Shown piece by piece: positions 11,038 to 21,701 of a stretch of 60,428 nt of DNA. Made by a program: the position numbers and the translations under genes. The stretch comes from Diphasiastrum complanatum (Eukaryota; Streptophyta; Lycopodiopsida; Lycopodiales; Lycopodiaceae), in NCBI GenBank assembly GCA_029204225.1, contig CM055095.1, forward strand, positions 16,512,442 to 16,572,869, written 5' to 3'. Numbering within the stretch: position 1 is the stretch's first letter; every line of letters starts with the position of its first letter. Below the pieces are notes generated by a model. It saw only the letters and a program-made list of their open reading frames with translations, searched no databases and had not been told where the DNA came from.

Positions 11038-12518
11038 TGCGGCCGTTACACACCTTTTGACACTGAGATGCTATCCCCGTTGGTCGCGCGCGAGCTCCAC
11101 GCTCCTTTCTCTCTTTCTCCTTGCAAGCTCTTCTTGCTTTCTAGCTATGGCTTCCCTAAGATAATCAAACTAGCACCCTCATGCTTCCACGGCCAGCCAC
11201 GGCCTTCTCAGGTCTGATTCGCATTGCTAGGGCGCCCTCCTCTGGAACTTCACAGCTTCCAAATAGGTTCAGAATGGAGAGAAATCCGCTTTCTTGAGCT
11301 TTCAAATCCTAGGCCAGGGTTTTTCTCAGAAAACTACTCTTGGCTTCCTATTCATAGTCTTCTGACAGGCTTGTCCTCTTCCTCTGAGGTCGCTATACTG
11401 CTGGAAAGCTGCTTCAATCCATTTGTCAAACGGTGTCCGATTGAATGCACACTGACTGCAAGCACCAAGTAGCCTTCTTTCAAAATTTCAAAATTCTATT
11501 TGTTGAGGTTCTGATTTAGCTGACAACTCTTGTCTCTGAATCCTCACACAGTCTCAAGCTCACCAAGCTTTTGTGTGCTAAACTGTCTGCACCAGTGCTT
11601 CTCCTTCCGTCTTCAACCTGCCGTAAACCCCAAACTCTCAAAAGACAGTTCTCCCAAAGCTCTCTTCAACGGCGATGATGTACTATGTACACTCCCCCTG
11701 TACGGCTCTGATACCAACTTAGAATTTGTTTCGAACAGGAACACAGATCATGCTACACAGTAACACAGACAGAAAACACTCTCTACAGCAAGATCACAAA
11801 GCAACTGTATTTCTCAAAATGAAATTACACTATACATATAGCTGTCCACTCAGGCAACCCATGCATGACCTAGGTTGTCGTTGGTGGGACGTGTGTCCCG
11901 TCGACTTGCCTCATGGCGGGGCCAATTGATCCTTATCAACTGATAGGACCCACAGTACAATAGCATAGTGATTCTACTTTAATGCTAACGCAAACAACCA
12001 GAACGGGCCTTACAATAGCTGACTCCTTAGAGTTAGTGATCATAGAGAGAGAGATATATATATATATTCAAAACATAGCGATTGTTTTGAGTTTGTAAGT
12101 AGGATCACGCGCTTATCAGCACGATTGTATTGTGATCTAATTGTTGTGTTTACAACTTATTATACAGATTCGCTATTGTTCTACACTCTTTCTGCATTCT
12201 TGTTGAATGATAACTCTCACTCCCTTTACACAAACACTATTATCAGAGAACTGTATGGTTGTCTCCCACACCTAAATTGATTTTACATTCTCTTCATACT
12301 AGGGTATCAGCAATAGAGAATTGCATGGTTGTCTTAGATGCCTAATCGTTGTTCTGCAATCTCTCTTTCATGGCAGTCTAAGACTCCTACGCTGATAATC
12401 TGATTTAATGCAAAGAACAACTCATAAAATCCATTCTCTAAGTAATCCACGATCCTGCTTTCAAGAATTTTTGTAAGCACCTAGAGCATGGTACTCTAGG
12501 CTAAACTATTTTCTTATC
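11038..12518. other. Unassigned repeat remains with a PBS-like site
   Basis: No gene is supportable. GCTCTGATACCA at 11705-11716 is a perfect PBS core for a minus-strand copia element, but the bases to its right do not start TG, so its LTR is decayed. A TA/GA simple repeat lies at 12045-12067. A diverged direct repeat containing ATGGTTGTCT occurs at about 12241-12300 and 12301-12370. Confidence 0.5.
11705..11716 (-). other. Orphan copia primer-binding site
   Basis: The minus strand reads TGGTATCAGAGCC. No gag was found on its left, so this marks a lost element. Confidence 0.55.
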
Positions 12519-13610
12519 TCCATCAAATTTGTTTTGAGTGTTTATGATCCATCATTGTACATAATATTTCACGATGGGAAAATCATTATTCTTGTATTGT
12601 ATGTTGATGACATTATTTTGAGTGGTAATGATCTAGGTGGAATAAGAGATGTAAAAATTGCATTATCAAAAGAGTTTAAAATGGTAGATCTCGGCCTATT
12701 GAGCTTCATTCTAGGAATAGAAGTCATAAGAGGATGTGATTTTAATTTCATTTGCCAATCTAAGTATGCGACATCCATCCTAGATAGATTTGGAATGAAG
12801 AATTGTAAAGGCATTGAGACTCCAATGGAGCAACATGTAAAAGCATCTATTGATGGTGATGAAGCATCCTTTGAGGACATCACTTTATATAGAAGGCTTA
12901 TAGGCTCCTTGATATATCTAACTATAACTAGACTTGATCTTAGTTATAATGTTGGAAAGTTAAGCCAATTCATGCAAAGTCCTTTGATATCTCATTGGAA
13001 GATGGCCAAAAAAGTTCTTAGATATATTTTATTAACTAAGAATTCTGGCATATTGTATACAAGGATTAATCTTGGCTTAAGAGCCTATAGTGACTCGGAT
13101 TTTGCAGGTGACAAAGTGGATCAAAAGTCAATAAGTGCATTTTCCACCTTCTTATGTGATGGAGTAGTATCATGGCTTTCCAAAAAGCAAGACACAATCT
13201 CCATATTTTCCATAGAATCCGAGTATAAGGCCTTGACATCAACATGCAAGGAGGTCTTATGGCTCAAGAGGCTAATGGTGGAGCTTCATGTCATTGAGAT
13301 TCCTATCATCTGCTGTGACAACCAATCAGCCCAATCACTTGCTAGTAATCCTACATTCCATGCAAGGAGCAAGCACATCAAGATTGCTCATCATTTAGTG
13401 AGGGAGAATGTGCAAGACAAAGAGATCAAGCTCCAACACGTGTCTTCATCAAATTGCTTAGTTGATCTATTTACTAAATCCTTACCTAAGGATTCATTTG
13501 TTAAGCTAAGATCTTCAATTGGAGTAATTGATAAGTGTATCATAATTTCCAAGGCTAGATTTAAGGAGGAGTGTGAAATATTGCCTATATTGGCAAATCT
13601 AGCCATGTAG
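12519..13610 (+). pseudogene. Element E reverse transcriptase C-terminal part and RNase H
   Basis: The frame is open for about 360 codons. It begins with the end of RT (DPSLYIIFHDGKIIIL) and has an intact active-site box, LYVDDIILSGND. The copia landmarks GIETPME and YRRLIGSLIYL follow. The RNase H domain shows AYSDSDFAGDKVDQKSISAF, SIESEYKALTSTCKEVLWL and HARSKHIKIAHHLVRE. RT and RNase H turn element RNA into DNA in the particle. The part itself looks functional in sequence, but it lacks the RT N-terminus, integrase, protease and gag, so this copy is truncated at its 5' end. Confidence 0.9.
13563..13571 (+). other. Polypurine tract of element E
   Basis: AAGGAGGAG sits directly before the LTR start TGTGAAATATTGCC and overlaps the end of the coding frame, as is common in copia elements. 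Confidence 0.75.
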
Positions 13611-14082
13611 TATAATGTAAATTATGTGCATAAGTGGGTCCCACACGTGTGAGGCCAAGATGCCACATGGGAAACCACTCCTAATGTAGGGTAGGTCAAG
13701 TCAATAGGGTTAGCCAAGTCTATTTGGTAGTGATTCATACATTATAGGACCTACACCTAAATTTATGATGAGATTTTTCAGCCACCTACTTGGCATGACT
13801 CTAGGCTCTTGGCTAGGGTTGAAAATTAGAGCAAGACAACTAAGTTAGCTTCCTTATTACATGTTGGAAATTGACCTAACTTTACAAAGAAAGTCACTTT
13901 GCTATGTATTTCATCTCTCCATAGTGAGAAGATAGACTACTTTTGGAGCTCATTGGCAATCTTGAGCTACTCCACTATGTACATGTGATTTTGTGATTCT
14001 ACACCCAAGTGATTCAGCCTTCCATCTCTGTTTGCAGGTCGTACAACAGGACTCATTTCACATGTGTGAACTCGAATTTACA
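13572..14082 (+). repeat. Element E 3' LTR (right end uncertain)
   Basis: The start TGTGAAATATTG is set by the PPT. The end at 14082 (...CGAATTTACA) is chosen because it ends in CA soon after the motif CACATGTGTG, the same arrangement as in element A. There is no second LTR to confirm it. CACACGTGTG lies at 13642-13651. Confidence 0.5.
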
Positions 14083-15199
14083 TTTATGATCAATGCTTTT
14101 GATTGTTAATGCCTGTTGTTTGTCAAATTGCCAATCTAGATCAACATTGGTGTGACTAGTTTTTTGATAGATTGTTAAGCAAGCATCCAATCACTCTTGT
14201 GGATCTTTCTAAGATCCATTTATGGTCCTAAAGTACAGCACTTTCACACCCGATGTGCCGACCATGCCCCCTACTACCCAAACCCACCCATGCCCCTGCC
14301 CTAGCCCACGCCCTACCACCTAGCCCATGCCCACGCAGACACTTGCCACCTATGAATGCACCCCCCCATCCGCGAATGCGCCATGCCACCTTTTCCATGC
14401 GCCCCGTCTGCCCCATGCCCACGTGCACCCTAGCCCTAAACCATATCCTTAACCTAAATTAAGAGTGTCCCTAGTAAGCTTGATATTTAAGGATAGTGGG
14501 TGCACAATACCAAATGACATTTTTTGTACTCTGTCCGTGCGTCAGTGTGTTTTTGTCATTTAAGAGATTTGCCAAGGTCTATGCTGCAAAGTTTATTTAG
14601 ATTCACATTTCTCTTGATAAATGATTTAAACTTCTTCTTGTCTCTATGCTTGTCATAGCAAAGAAATAGTAAAATTTTCTACTTGCTCTTCCTCCTCCAT
14701 TCCAATTGTACATGCTCATTATTATCAGTCAGAGAGCTCATCTGAAATTCCTAATGCTGGTGTTTTTCAAAAGATTACTCCTTCTAGATCTCCACTTCAG
14801 CAATGTTAATCAAATATAGGCTTCTTTGGTTAGCTCATCAACTGATAATACCAAGCTGCATATTTATCATGAAATGACTCCATCCATTCAAAGAATGCAT
14901 GTGCGATTTTAAAAAGATCCATCTTTACAAGGCTCTTTACAAGGACGAACTGTCTCTCCAGATTCTTTGAATGCTACTGCTTGGTTGAAGCATTTCATAG
15001 ATTCGCATGCAGCGAAATTGCCCAACTCTTTGTATTTTCATTTGCCGGACAATCTCACAAAAGACTAGAAATCTATCTGTTGTACAAGAAATTTGTGCAA
15101 AAAGTACAAAAAGGACCAAGAGTGGATCCTAATCTGATCCTCAAGAGGGATTGGTTGTCAGATTACTTGATCTATCAATCTACTTGAGATTAAGATCAA
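14083..15199. other. Unassigned; C-rich low-complexity stretch 14255-14440
   Basis: A C-rich stretch with many irregular CATGCCC/CCCACG units lies at 14255-14440 and gives artefactual Pro/His-rich frames. The rest shows no gene. Parts near 14700-15050 look like a decayed retroelement linker but cannot be assigned. Confidence 0.5.
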
Positions 15200-15927
15200 T
15201 CTAGATCAATTCTAGACACAAAATCCTAACAAGAACAATCATTAATTGAAGGTAGGTGTACTTTCTGGTTTCCCACATGTGAAACCTTGTCTGAGTACGG
15301 ACTCCAACCTGAAAATCAAGTACACATTGATAGAACCTCAAAACAATCAAAACAAATGTAGACAAATGGAGAGAATCGCTCAAAATTGCTTCCAAAACCA
15401 AGATTGGTGTCTCACTATGATTATGGCCAAATGTGGCTCTATATATACAATAAATGGGAGCTCGTGGTACTAATCATCCCTTTGATCCCACATGTGTGAA
15501 GGTGCTTTGTCATATGATGATTCATCATGCAAAACTTACACTTGGACAAAACCTTCTATTTTGAGCACTTTTGGTCCATTTTCCTTCTATATCGAGATCT
15601 ATTTGGAAATCTTCTAGAAGTCAAAATTTGCCTACTTCAGCTTATTCCACACGTGTGAGCTATCCTCTACACATGGGATATGACACCTAACCAAAGGATG
15701 TGGCTCATGCAATCAATAGGTTGATGCCATGTGTCATATGTCTAGAAAACTAGTTTTTGGCCATTTTAGCCACTAGAACTTGAATTAAATCATATGTACA
15801 ACATATATGATTATGGTACATGACAAGTACACTAATTTCACAAGTGGGAACAGGCTCCACACATGTGTAATCACTCTATATACATAGATTTGGCCTTGAG
15901 CAAGCATAATTTTTGCTTTTTTTCACA
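15200..15927 (-). repeat. Element B 3' LTR (outer edge uncertain)
   Basis: The inner edge is fixed by the PPT; on the minus strand the LTR starts TGTGAAAAAAAGC. It contains CACACGTGTG at 15648-15657 and related CACATGTG motifs at about 15273, 15488 and 15859. The outer edge could not be set because no second copy is present. Confidence 0.5.
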
Positions 15928-15941
15928 CTCCTCCTCAAAAA
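15928..15941 (-). other. Polypurine tract of element B
   Basis: The minus strand reads TTTTTGAGGAGGAG before TGTGAAAA. It is nearly identical to the tract of element A. Confidence 0.75.
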
Positions 15942-16066
15942 TCTAGCTTGGTAAATCTAGCTTGATAAAAACATGATGATCTTGAACTTGACTCCATGGG
16001 CTGAATTGGTCTTTGATGGTCCAAAAGGTTTGAAGATGGGCCAATGATCTTGATGTTGATCCGAGA

Positions 16067-16943
16067 TCACCATATCCATGATAGTGCTTCTTTGATGTTG
16101 GCATCTTTGATGAACTTGAGAGCTTTGCACCATCCTAGCACCTTCCAAATTTCATGTAGATGCTTGGCCTTGAGGCTTGCTCCTTCTTCATGTGCATGCT
16201 CCTCCATGAGGAAATAAAGATTTCTTCTTGTCTTATTAGGATCAAAAAGATCACATGAGATATGCTCCTCTTTCCCTTGAAATGTGAGCCACATGGGCTC
16301 AACCATGTTTCTTGAGTTTCCTTTTGGAATCACAACTTGAGAAGGTCTCTCCTCCTCAATCCTTGGCACACTTGAACCTTGAGATGACTCTTTAAGAGCC
16401 TCTTCATGGTGCTCTCTTTTGATGGAAATCCAAGACCTCCATGTCTCATAATGATCATAACAACTATGACCATACAATATGCACTTCCTATGATTATCAA
16501 GATTACTTATGCTAGAAACATAAGTCCAAAAATCACCACAACTTGGGCATGATTTTTCTAATATTGAAATCAAAAGGTATTTCCATCTCAATAAGGCTAA
16601 CTACTTGCTTATGGATATAAGTGTCCACTTTGGATGCTTCACTTATTCTCATAAGAAGTTTACAACTTGCCTTTAAGATTGAAAACTTACAATTTTCATC
16701 TTTATGAATGAACACATCATTCATGATCTTATTGAAACCAAAAGAATTTACATTATGAAGACATTTCCATTTTCTTGACTTCATATCCAATGTAAGTTTA
16801 CAAGGAAAACATACTTTACTATCTTCTAAGGCATCACACTCAACTAGTATTGCCTTAATCCACCTTTGAGATACAAAAATCTTTACAAAGCAAAATAGTT
16901 CTTCATAAGTTGACATGACAGCATAAATGAAACTATTTTTCAT
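16067..16943 (-). pseudogene. Element B unknown conserved block (two frames)
   Basis: The first frame (16943-16533) carries S2: NSFIYAVMS near its start, KAILVECDALED, then SEASKVDTYI at residues 101-110. After a frameshift near 16548 the second frame (16591-16067) carries S3 (SNLDNHRKC, 16424-16510), S1 (VEPMWLTFQGKEEHISC, 16253-16318) and S4 (IKEALSWIW then stop). The order S2-S3-S1-S4 differs from S1-S2-S3-S4 in element A. No family was recognised. Whether it encodes a protein or is a conserved structural or packaging sequence cannot be told by eye. Confidence 0.65.
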
Positions 16944-17499
16944 TTTGTGATTGCTCCTCCTTATTCTTGATTGATTTCTCTTGGATCATAACAATAAGTT
17001 TGAACTTATCCAAAGTTCCAAGCAAACTACTCTCCAAGGACATGAAATAAATCCAAGTTACTTTCATGAGAGTGACATCTATCTTTTCATCTTGAACCAA
17101 ACAATGCACTTCCAAATAAAAAACTTCAAAAGTTTTGACATGTGTTGTGATGGACTCTTGAAGACAAATCTTGCAAGTCCTTGTGAGACTCCAAGCCTCA
17201 TTCACCTTTCTACAAAGGAAACACCTTTCCTTGGATTTGTCCTTATTGTATTTGCATTTTGAACTTGAAGCTCCATCCTTCACCTCAGCCCCCTTGCTTT
17301 GGTTCTCCTTGGATGGATTGGTCTTCTTTTTGTAGCATCTTGAGGAAAAATATCCTTCCTTGCCACAAAGGTTGCACTTAGGATCCTTACTTGCCTTCAA
17401 TAGGATGTCACCTATTGATGCCATGTGAAACAAAACTTGTGATATAATTCTACAAATGTAATTTGGGACTCTCAAGAGACTAGATTTGAACATATTCAA
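16933..17499 (-). pseudogene. Element B frame with altered CCHC knuckle and Cys-rich stretch
   Basis: The 188-codon frame contains CNLCGKEGYFSSRCYKKK, a gag-type knuckle in which the His is Tyr. About 40 residues later it has CFLCRK followed by CKICLQE, which could be another metal-binding pair or chance. The protease that normally follows the knuckle in copia is absent. The frame runs straight into the unknown block, with an 11-base overlap in another frame. Confidence 0.5.
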
Positions 17500-17520
17500 T
17501 AATCTAGAAGGATCTACAAA

Positions 17521-18002
17521 AGATCTAGCTCACAAACCTAAGAATCAATCTTCACACTAATGACTAGTCATATGGAAACTTTGCTTTGATCACTAAGACA
17601 AAAGCACACAATCTTTGAATCGAATCACAAAAGAAATCAGATCCAAACTCCTATTGGACTCAACAAATACCAATGACTCTTTCTTTTGAGAGTTGAAATG
17701 GATATGAAAAGATTTGACACCTAGATTTTCCTTTTCACTTGACTAGTTCTCTCAACACTTGAGATTCTTGAACAAAAGATGGGTTTTGTTTCAAACACAT
17801 GAAAATCAAACTTAACCACTTCTTTTGGACTCTCTCTTGACCCAAATAATATCACTCTTGAGACTTAGAATGAATTTGATTTGATTTGACAACAAACCAT
17901 ACCACCAATTTTTTCACAAAACATAGGATCTACACTAGATCACTCAAACTTGACATGTACATTTGATTCAAACACATAAAATTAAGATCCAATCATGTCA
18001 AA
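17521..18002. other. No gene seen
   Basis: AT-rich, with no frames of note. It could be the untranslated leader of element B. Confidence 0.4.
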
Positions 18003-18993
18003 TTTTTAGGACAATAGCTTAGTATCTTTAATCAGATTGACATTATCGCTGAAAAGTAGTGTGCCATCAACATACAAGGTGACAATGATAAAAAAATGTT
18101 GTACTGACTTGAAGTAGACATTAGAATTGGCAATGCTTGGTTTATAGCCTTGTTGAATGAGAAAGGTGTTGATCCTTTGAAAACAAGCCCTAGAAGATTT
18201 CTTAACAAGCCATAAAGTGTCTTATGGAGTTTATGTACATGATTTTCCTTACCGTTGAGCACTTAACCCTCGAGTTGCATCATGTAGATTTCTTCTTCGA
18301 TTACTCCATTCAGATAAGCTGTCTATACATCGAGTTGATGTATCTCAAAGTTGGTTGTAGCAACATACGATAGGAATGTTTTGATCGAGGAGTGCTTGAC
18401 TACATGACTGAAAGTCTTATTGTAGTTGATGTTTGAGATTTGAAAAAATCTTCGCGCTACTAGTCGAGCTTTCCTTTGATCGATACTCTCGTCAGCTTTG
18501 TATTTGATCTTGAATACCCATTTAAAATCAATTATATTGTTGGTGGCAAGCAATTCAACAATTGATTGATCAGAGAGGCATACTCTTTGTCCATCACTTC
18601 TCTCCAGAGCTCAGAGTCTCTAACTGATTGAGTGCTTCATTGACAATAGTTGGTTCTTGAATTAGATAGCAGATAGACTCATCAATGTACCTTGTAGGTT
18701 GTGTGTGCACTCTAGTTGATCTTCTTGGAGGTAGCATAGGTTGATTATCCTTTTTGTTGTTCTTGAGTAGCAACATCTTCAGATTCACTGGCGTAAATTT
18801 GTTTAGTTGTTGGCACGTTTGAACTTGAGACTCGAATTGTCATGTCCATGATAGAACTTTGCTCTTGCCTTTCAAGTCGATGAATTGATCCTTTGCTTGT
18901 TTTTTGTGTGTTGATTTGTTTGAAGCTAGCGGAGGAGGTGTTTGGAGGTAGTGGAGACTTGAGACAGCCTCTAAGGCCTTGACACATCATCAC
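18003..18993 (-). pseudogene. Copia fragment D: integrase-RT linker and RT N-terminal part
   Basis: The minus strand shows a Ser/Pro-rich linker with PPRRSTRVHTQPTRYI (18594-18788 frame). The RT start follows (DFKWVFKIKYKADESIDQRK, ARLVARRFFQISNINYNKTF, FEIHQLDV) in the 18323-18553 frame. A frameshifted continuation (HKLHKTLYGL) runs to about 18003. The same linker and RT motifs occur in element C, so D belongs to that family. Integrase core, RNase H and LTRs are missing. Confidence 0.8.
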
Positions 18994-20640
18994 CTATACC
19001 AAAAAACCTCAAAAAACCAAGAAATTTACAATTTTGGAGGGAAAAAGTGAGCAAAAAATCATCAGCGTTTGATTTCTCACTATCCACTAGAATCTAAATC
19101 TTGTATGACTGCTGGCAGCAACCTGAGGACAATGTCCCAGCCTTGCATAGAAGTCTGCGACAAGAGTTACCTCCCATCATATTTTCAAAAAAGTGAAAAA
19201 AATCCATAAAATTTCAAAAAACCCTTGTGAAAAAATAATAATAATTCAAAACTGCTCAAAAACTTTCACCAAACCCACTGTAGCTAGATCTCACTAAGAC
19301 AAGCTCATAGACAAGTTTGCAAGAATTCCTCTTCAATTTATGACCCCCTTCGAGAGTTCCCTAGTTCTAGAAAGAGACAAAATCCAACCAGAACCCTCAT
19401 AGACCTCATTTTTTGTAGTTTTTGTTGCAACTAACCCTCACCAATAGACCTCATGTAGCTAGCTAGATCTCTCTGAGACAAGCTCAAAAATAAGTCTGTG
19501 AGAGTTCATCTTGCTCTCGTGAACTGTAAGAGAGTTCCAAGTGCTATAAAAAGAGAATCAGAGAACCCTCACACAAGTAACTCTCACATCATGGTCCATT
19601 GAGTTCAGAAAGTCATTTTCCATAAAGTATCAAGTTTGTGAGAGTTAATTTGAAATATTAATGAATCTTTAAGCAAAAAAATGATCAAAAACCTGTCCAG
19701 ACATCATAACTTCTAGATCTACGAGAATTAACCTTCAGTGAAAAACATTGGGTAAATGCCCATCGCTTCCAGGAGGGATTGGGCGATCTGGATCCATGGG
19801 GCGATCTGAGAGTCTCCACGCAAGTTGTATATGTAGGTGGATCTAGGAACTTTGTGTTGAGCTATTTGAGTGGTGTCGGTTTCGTTAGAGGGGCTAGATG
19901 GTTGGTTATCTGGGTTGATGGAAGATGCCATACTAATGGTGAGGTTGGACTGTAGCTTTCGGAGATGTAGGGTTGTAGCTTAGAGATTAGGGCTGTAGCT
20001 TGGAGATGTAGGGCTGTAGCTAGGAGATGTAAGGCTAGGTAAGGTCTGGGTAATGTCTTGGTATGATAAAGGCGAAAAGGCTCAAAAAGAAAAAAACAAT
20101 GGATTTTGATGGAATAAAGATGGAACAAATGGAAATGAGGTTGAAATAGGTGATAGAATGTGTTGAGGATGGTGTGTATGAAGTTTGATCACATTCGAAG
20201 ATAGTTGAAAATTTGAGTAAAAATTCGGCAAGAGCTTCATTGTGCAAAGTGACAAATGACACGAATTCCTTGCTTATATAGAAAAAAATTAGAGTGCGTT
20301 AGCTGATTTGACTGCCTTGCGAGAGTTCTAAAGGTCATGCGAGTGTTAAACACTCACAAGAGGGAACTCTCGCCCAACTTGCTCCTGTTATTATATTTTC
20401 AAGATCTAACCATATAAGCAGGTCATTTTTTTCATTTATGCTGCTTGTGAAGGTTGGTAAAGTGATCTTGATGGCATGCGAGAGTTCTCAAGATTCTGCT
20501 TATCTGAAATCTCAAAGAGATGTCTGTGAATCCATCTAGGTCAGATTTGATATGAAGATCTGGTAGTTGATCCATCAGTTTAAGTGTTTTTTACCTTTGT
20601 TTTTGTTAATTTTTTCTTGAGATCTTCAATCCAGATCTGC
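18994..20640. other. Unassigned repeat region with recurring GAGAGTTC motif
   Basis: Two diverged tandem copies of about 175 bp begin near 19279 and 19454 (both start TGTAGCTAG). GAGAGTTC-like words recur at about 19352, 19500, 19531, 20321 and 20480, and inverted at about 20364. A 67-codon minus frame at 19728-19931 (MASSINPDNQPSSPSNETD) follows an ATG, but no family was recognised. The region lies downstream of the gypsy integrase of F and may be its 3' part or LTR. Confidence 0.45.
19945..20036. repeat. Minisatellite, about four units of GGCTGTAGCTTGGAGATGTA type
   Basis: Imperfect units of about 22-27 bp containing GTAGCTT..GAGAT(GTA) repeat about four times. Confidence 0.7.
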
Positions 20641-20644
20641 ATCA

Positions 20645-21690
20645 TCATAGGCTAACTGCTGCCAGATGGTGTTCTACTACTCTTTTGATCCTATCTAGAT
20701 CTGAATCCTGCTTGGCTCTTGTTGGATGGCTATGATGGCCTTTTGTAGAGTGTAAGATCTGATTTGTAGGTGATCTACCTGCCATCATCAAGCTTGATTT
20801 GTGTTGTTGAGGTGGCCAATACTTGTGCAGTTGGCTACCATTGATGGGTGTATCAAATAGTGTTTCATCTAGATGTTCAAGTTTTACGGCTCCATGGTTG
20901 AGGATTTCCTTGATGCGGTACGGGTCTTCGCCTGTGAACTTCACTTTTCCCTTAATCACCTTGGTTTTATACATTAGGACTAGATCTCCAGAATGAAGAT
21001 CCTTCTTATGTAACCGACGATCATGCCATGCTTTACGATGCGCTTTCTCAACTGCTAGTGCATGTACAAGCAATAGGTGTGTCTCGCAAATTTTATGTAA
21101 AGCTTCATGGCACAATTGTAGAGATTTGGACTCATCAACGTGTTGTGTGGTGGCAACCCTCAATGATGGTACCAAAAACTCCACAGACATTACTGCATCT
21201 TGACCATAAACCAATTGAAATGGCATCTGATCAGTGCTTCCCTTGTATGCCATTCTGAATGCCCACAGAGTAGCATGTAGATTATGTTCCCAGTTTGATT
21301 TGCCTAGCTTTGACTGTTTTTGTGATTACGCTACACAAGATCTTGTTGGATGATTCAGCCTATCCATTACCACGAGGATAATATGGCGTGCTGAATTGAT
21401 GGATCGTGATGAATTCCTCCAATAGGACCTTGATGGTCTCGTTGACAAAGTGACTTCCATGATCATTGACTATCTCCGCTGGGCATCCGAATTGCACAAT
21501 GATGTCTTTGTATAGAAATTTGGCAGTAGCCCTTGCATCAACGGTTTGTACTGCCTTGGCTTGTACTCACTTGGTGAGATCATCCGTAGCCATGATAATA
21601 TATCGGGCTTGTGAGCTTCTTGATACTGGATGGATGGGACCGATGTAGTCCAATCCCCACTTTTCAACAAAATTGTCTCTCAAGTCTTTT
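20645..21690 (-). pseudogene. Gypsy integrase with in-frame stops
   Basis: The core begins VEKWGLDYIGPIHPVSR and continues ATDDLTK then a stop where W is usual. It goes on with VNDHGSHFVNE and YYPRGNG then a stop in place of Q before AESSNK. A further shift precedes the C-terminal part (frame 21253-20645), which has PFQLVYGQDAVMSVE, KAWHDRRLHKKDLHSGDLVL and a DPYRIKEILNHGAVKLEHL stretch, the usual GPY/F-type end. Catalytic residues are recognisable, but the stops make it dead. Both stops fit single-base changes (TGG to TGA, CAG to TAG). Confidence 0.85.
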
Positions 21691-21701
21691 TGAGTAATAG
21701 A

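Larger units (their letters stand above)
12519..14082 (+). mobile_element. Copia element E, 3' half (RT end, RNase H, PPT, 3' LTR)
   Basis: The fragment starts inside RT and runs through RNase H, polypurine tract and LTR. Its PPT and LTR start (AAGGAGGAG then TGTGAAATATTG) closely resemble those of A and B, so E may be an enzyme-encoding relative of those non-autonomous elements. The 5' half is missing here. Confidence 0.8.
15200..17520 (-). mobile_element. Copia-like element B, non-autonomous relative of A
   Basis: Read on the minus strand, the element has a zinc-knuckle frame, the unknown block shared with A, a PPT (15928-15941) and an LTR to its left. No protease, integrase, RT or RNase H is visible. 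The 5' LTR, PBS and gag start were not found. The right boundary is therefore uncertain, and the left edge of the LTR (somewhere between about 15130 and 15270) is also uncertain. Confidence 0.65.

Noticed and set aside
14253-14462. Pro/His- and Gly/Arg-rich frames on both strands
   Set aside because: They are artefacts of a C-rich low-complexity stretch that is open on both strands.
16990-17260. Second zinc finger (CFLCRK...CKICLQE) in element B as a new domain
   Set aside because: Two CxxC pairs in a decayed frame could be chance, and no matching stretch was seen in element A.
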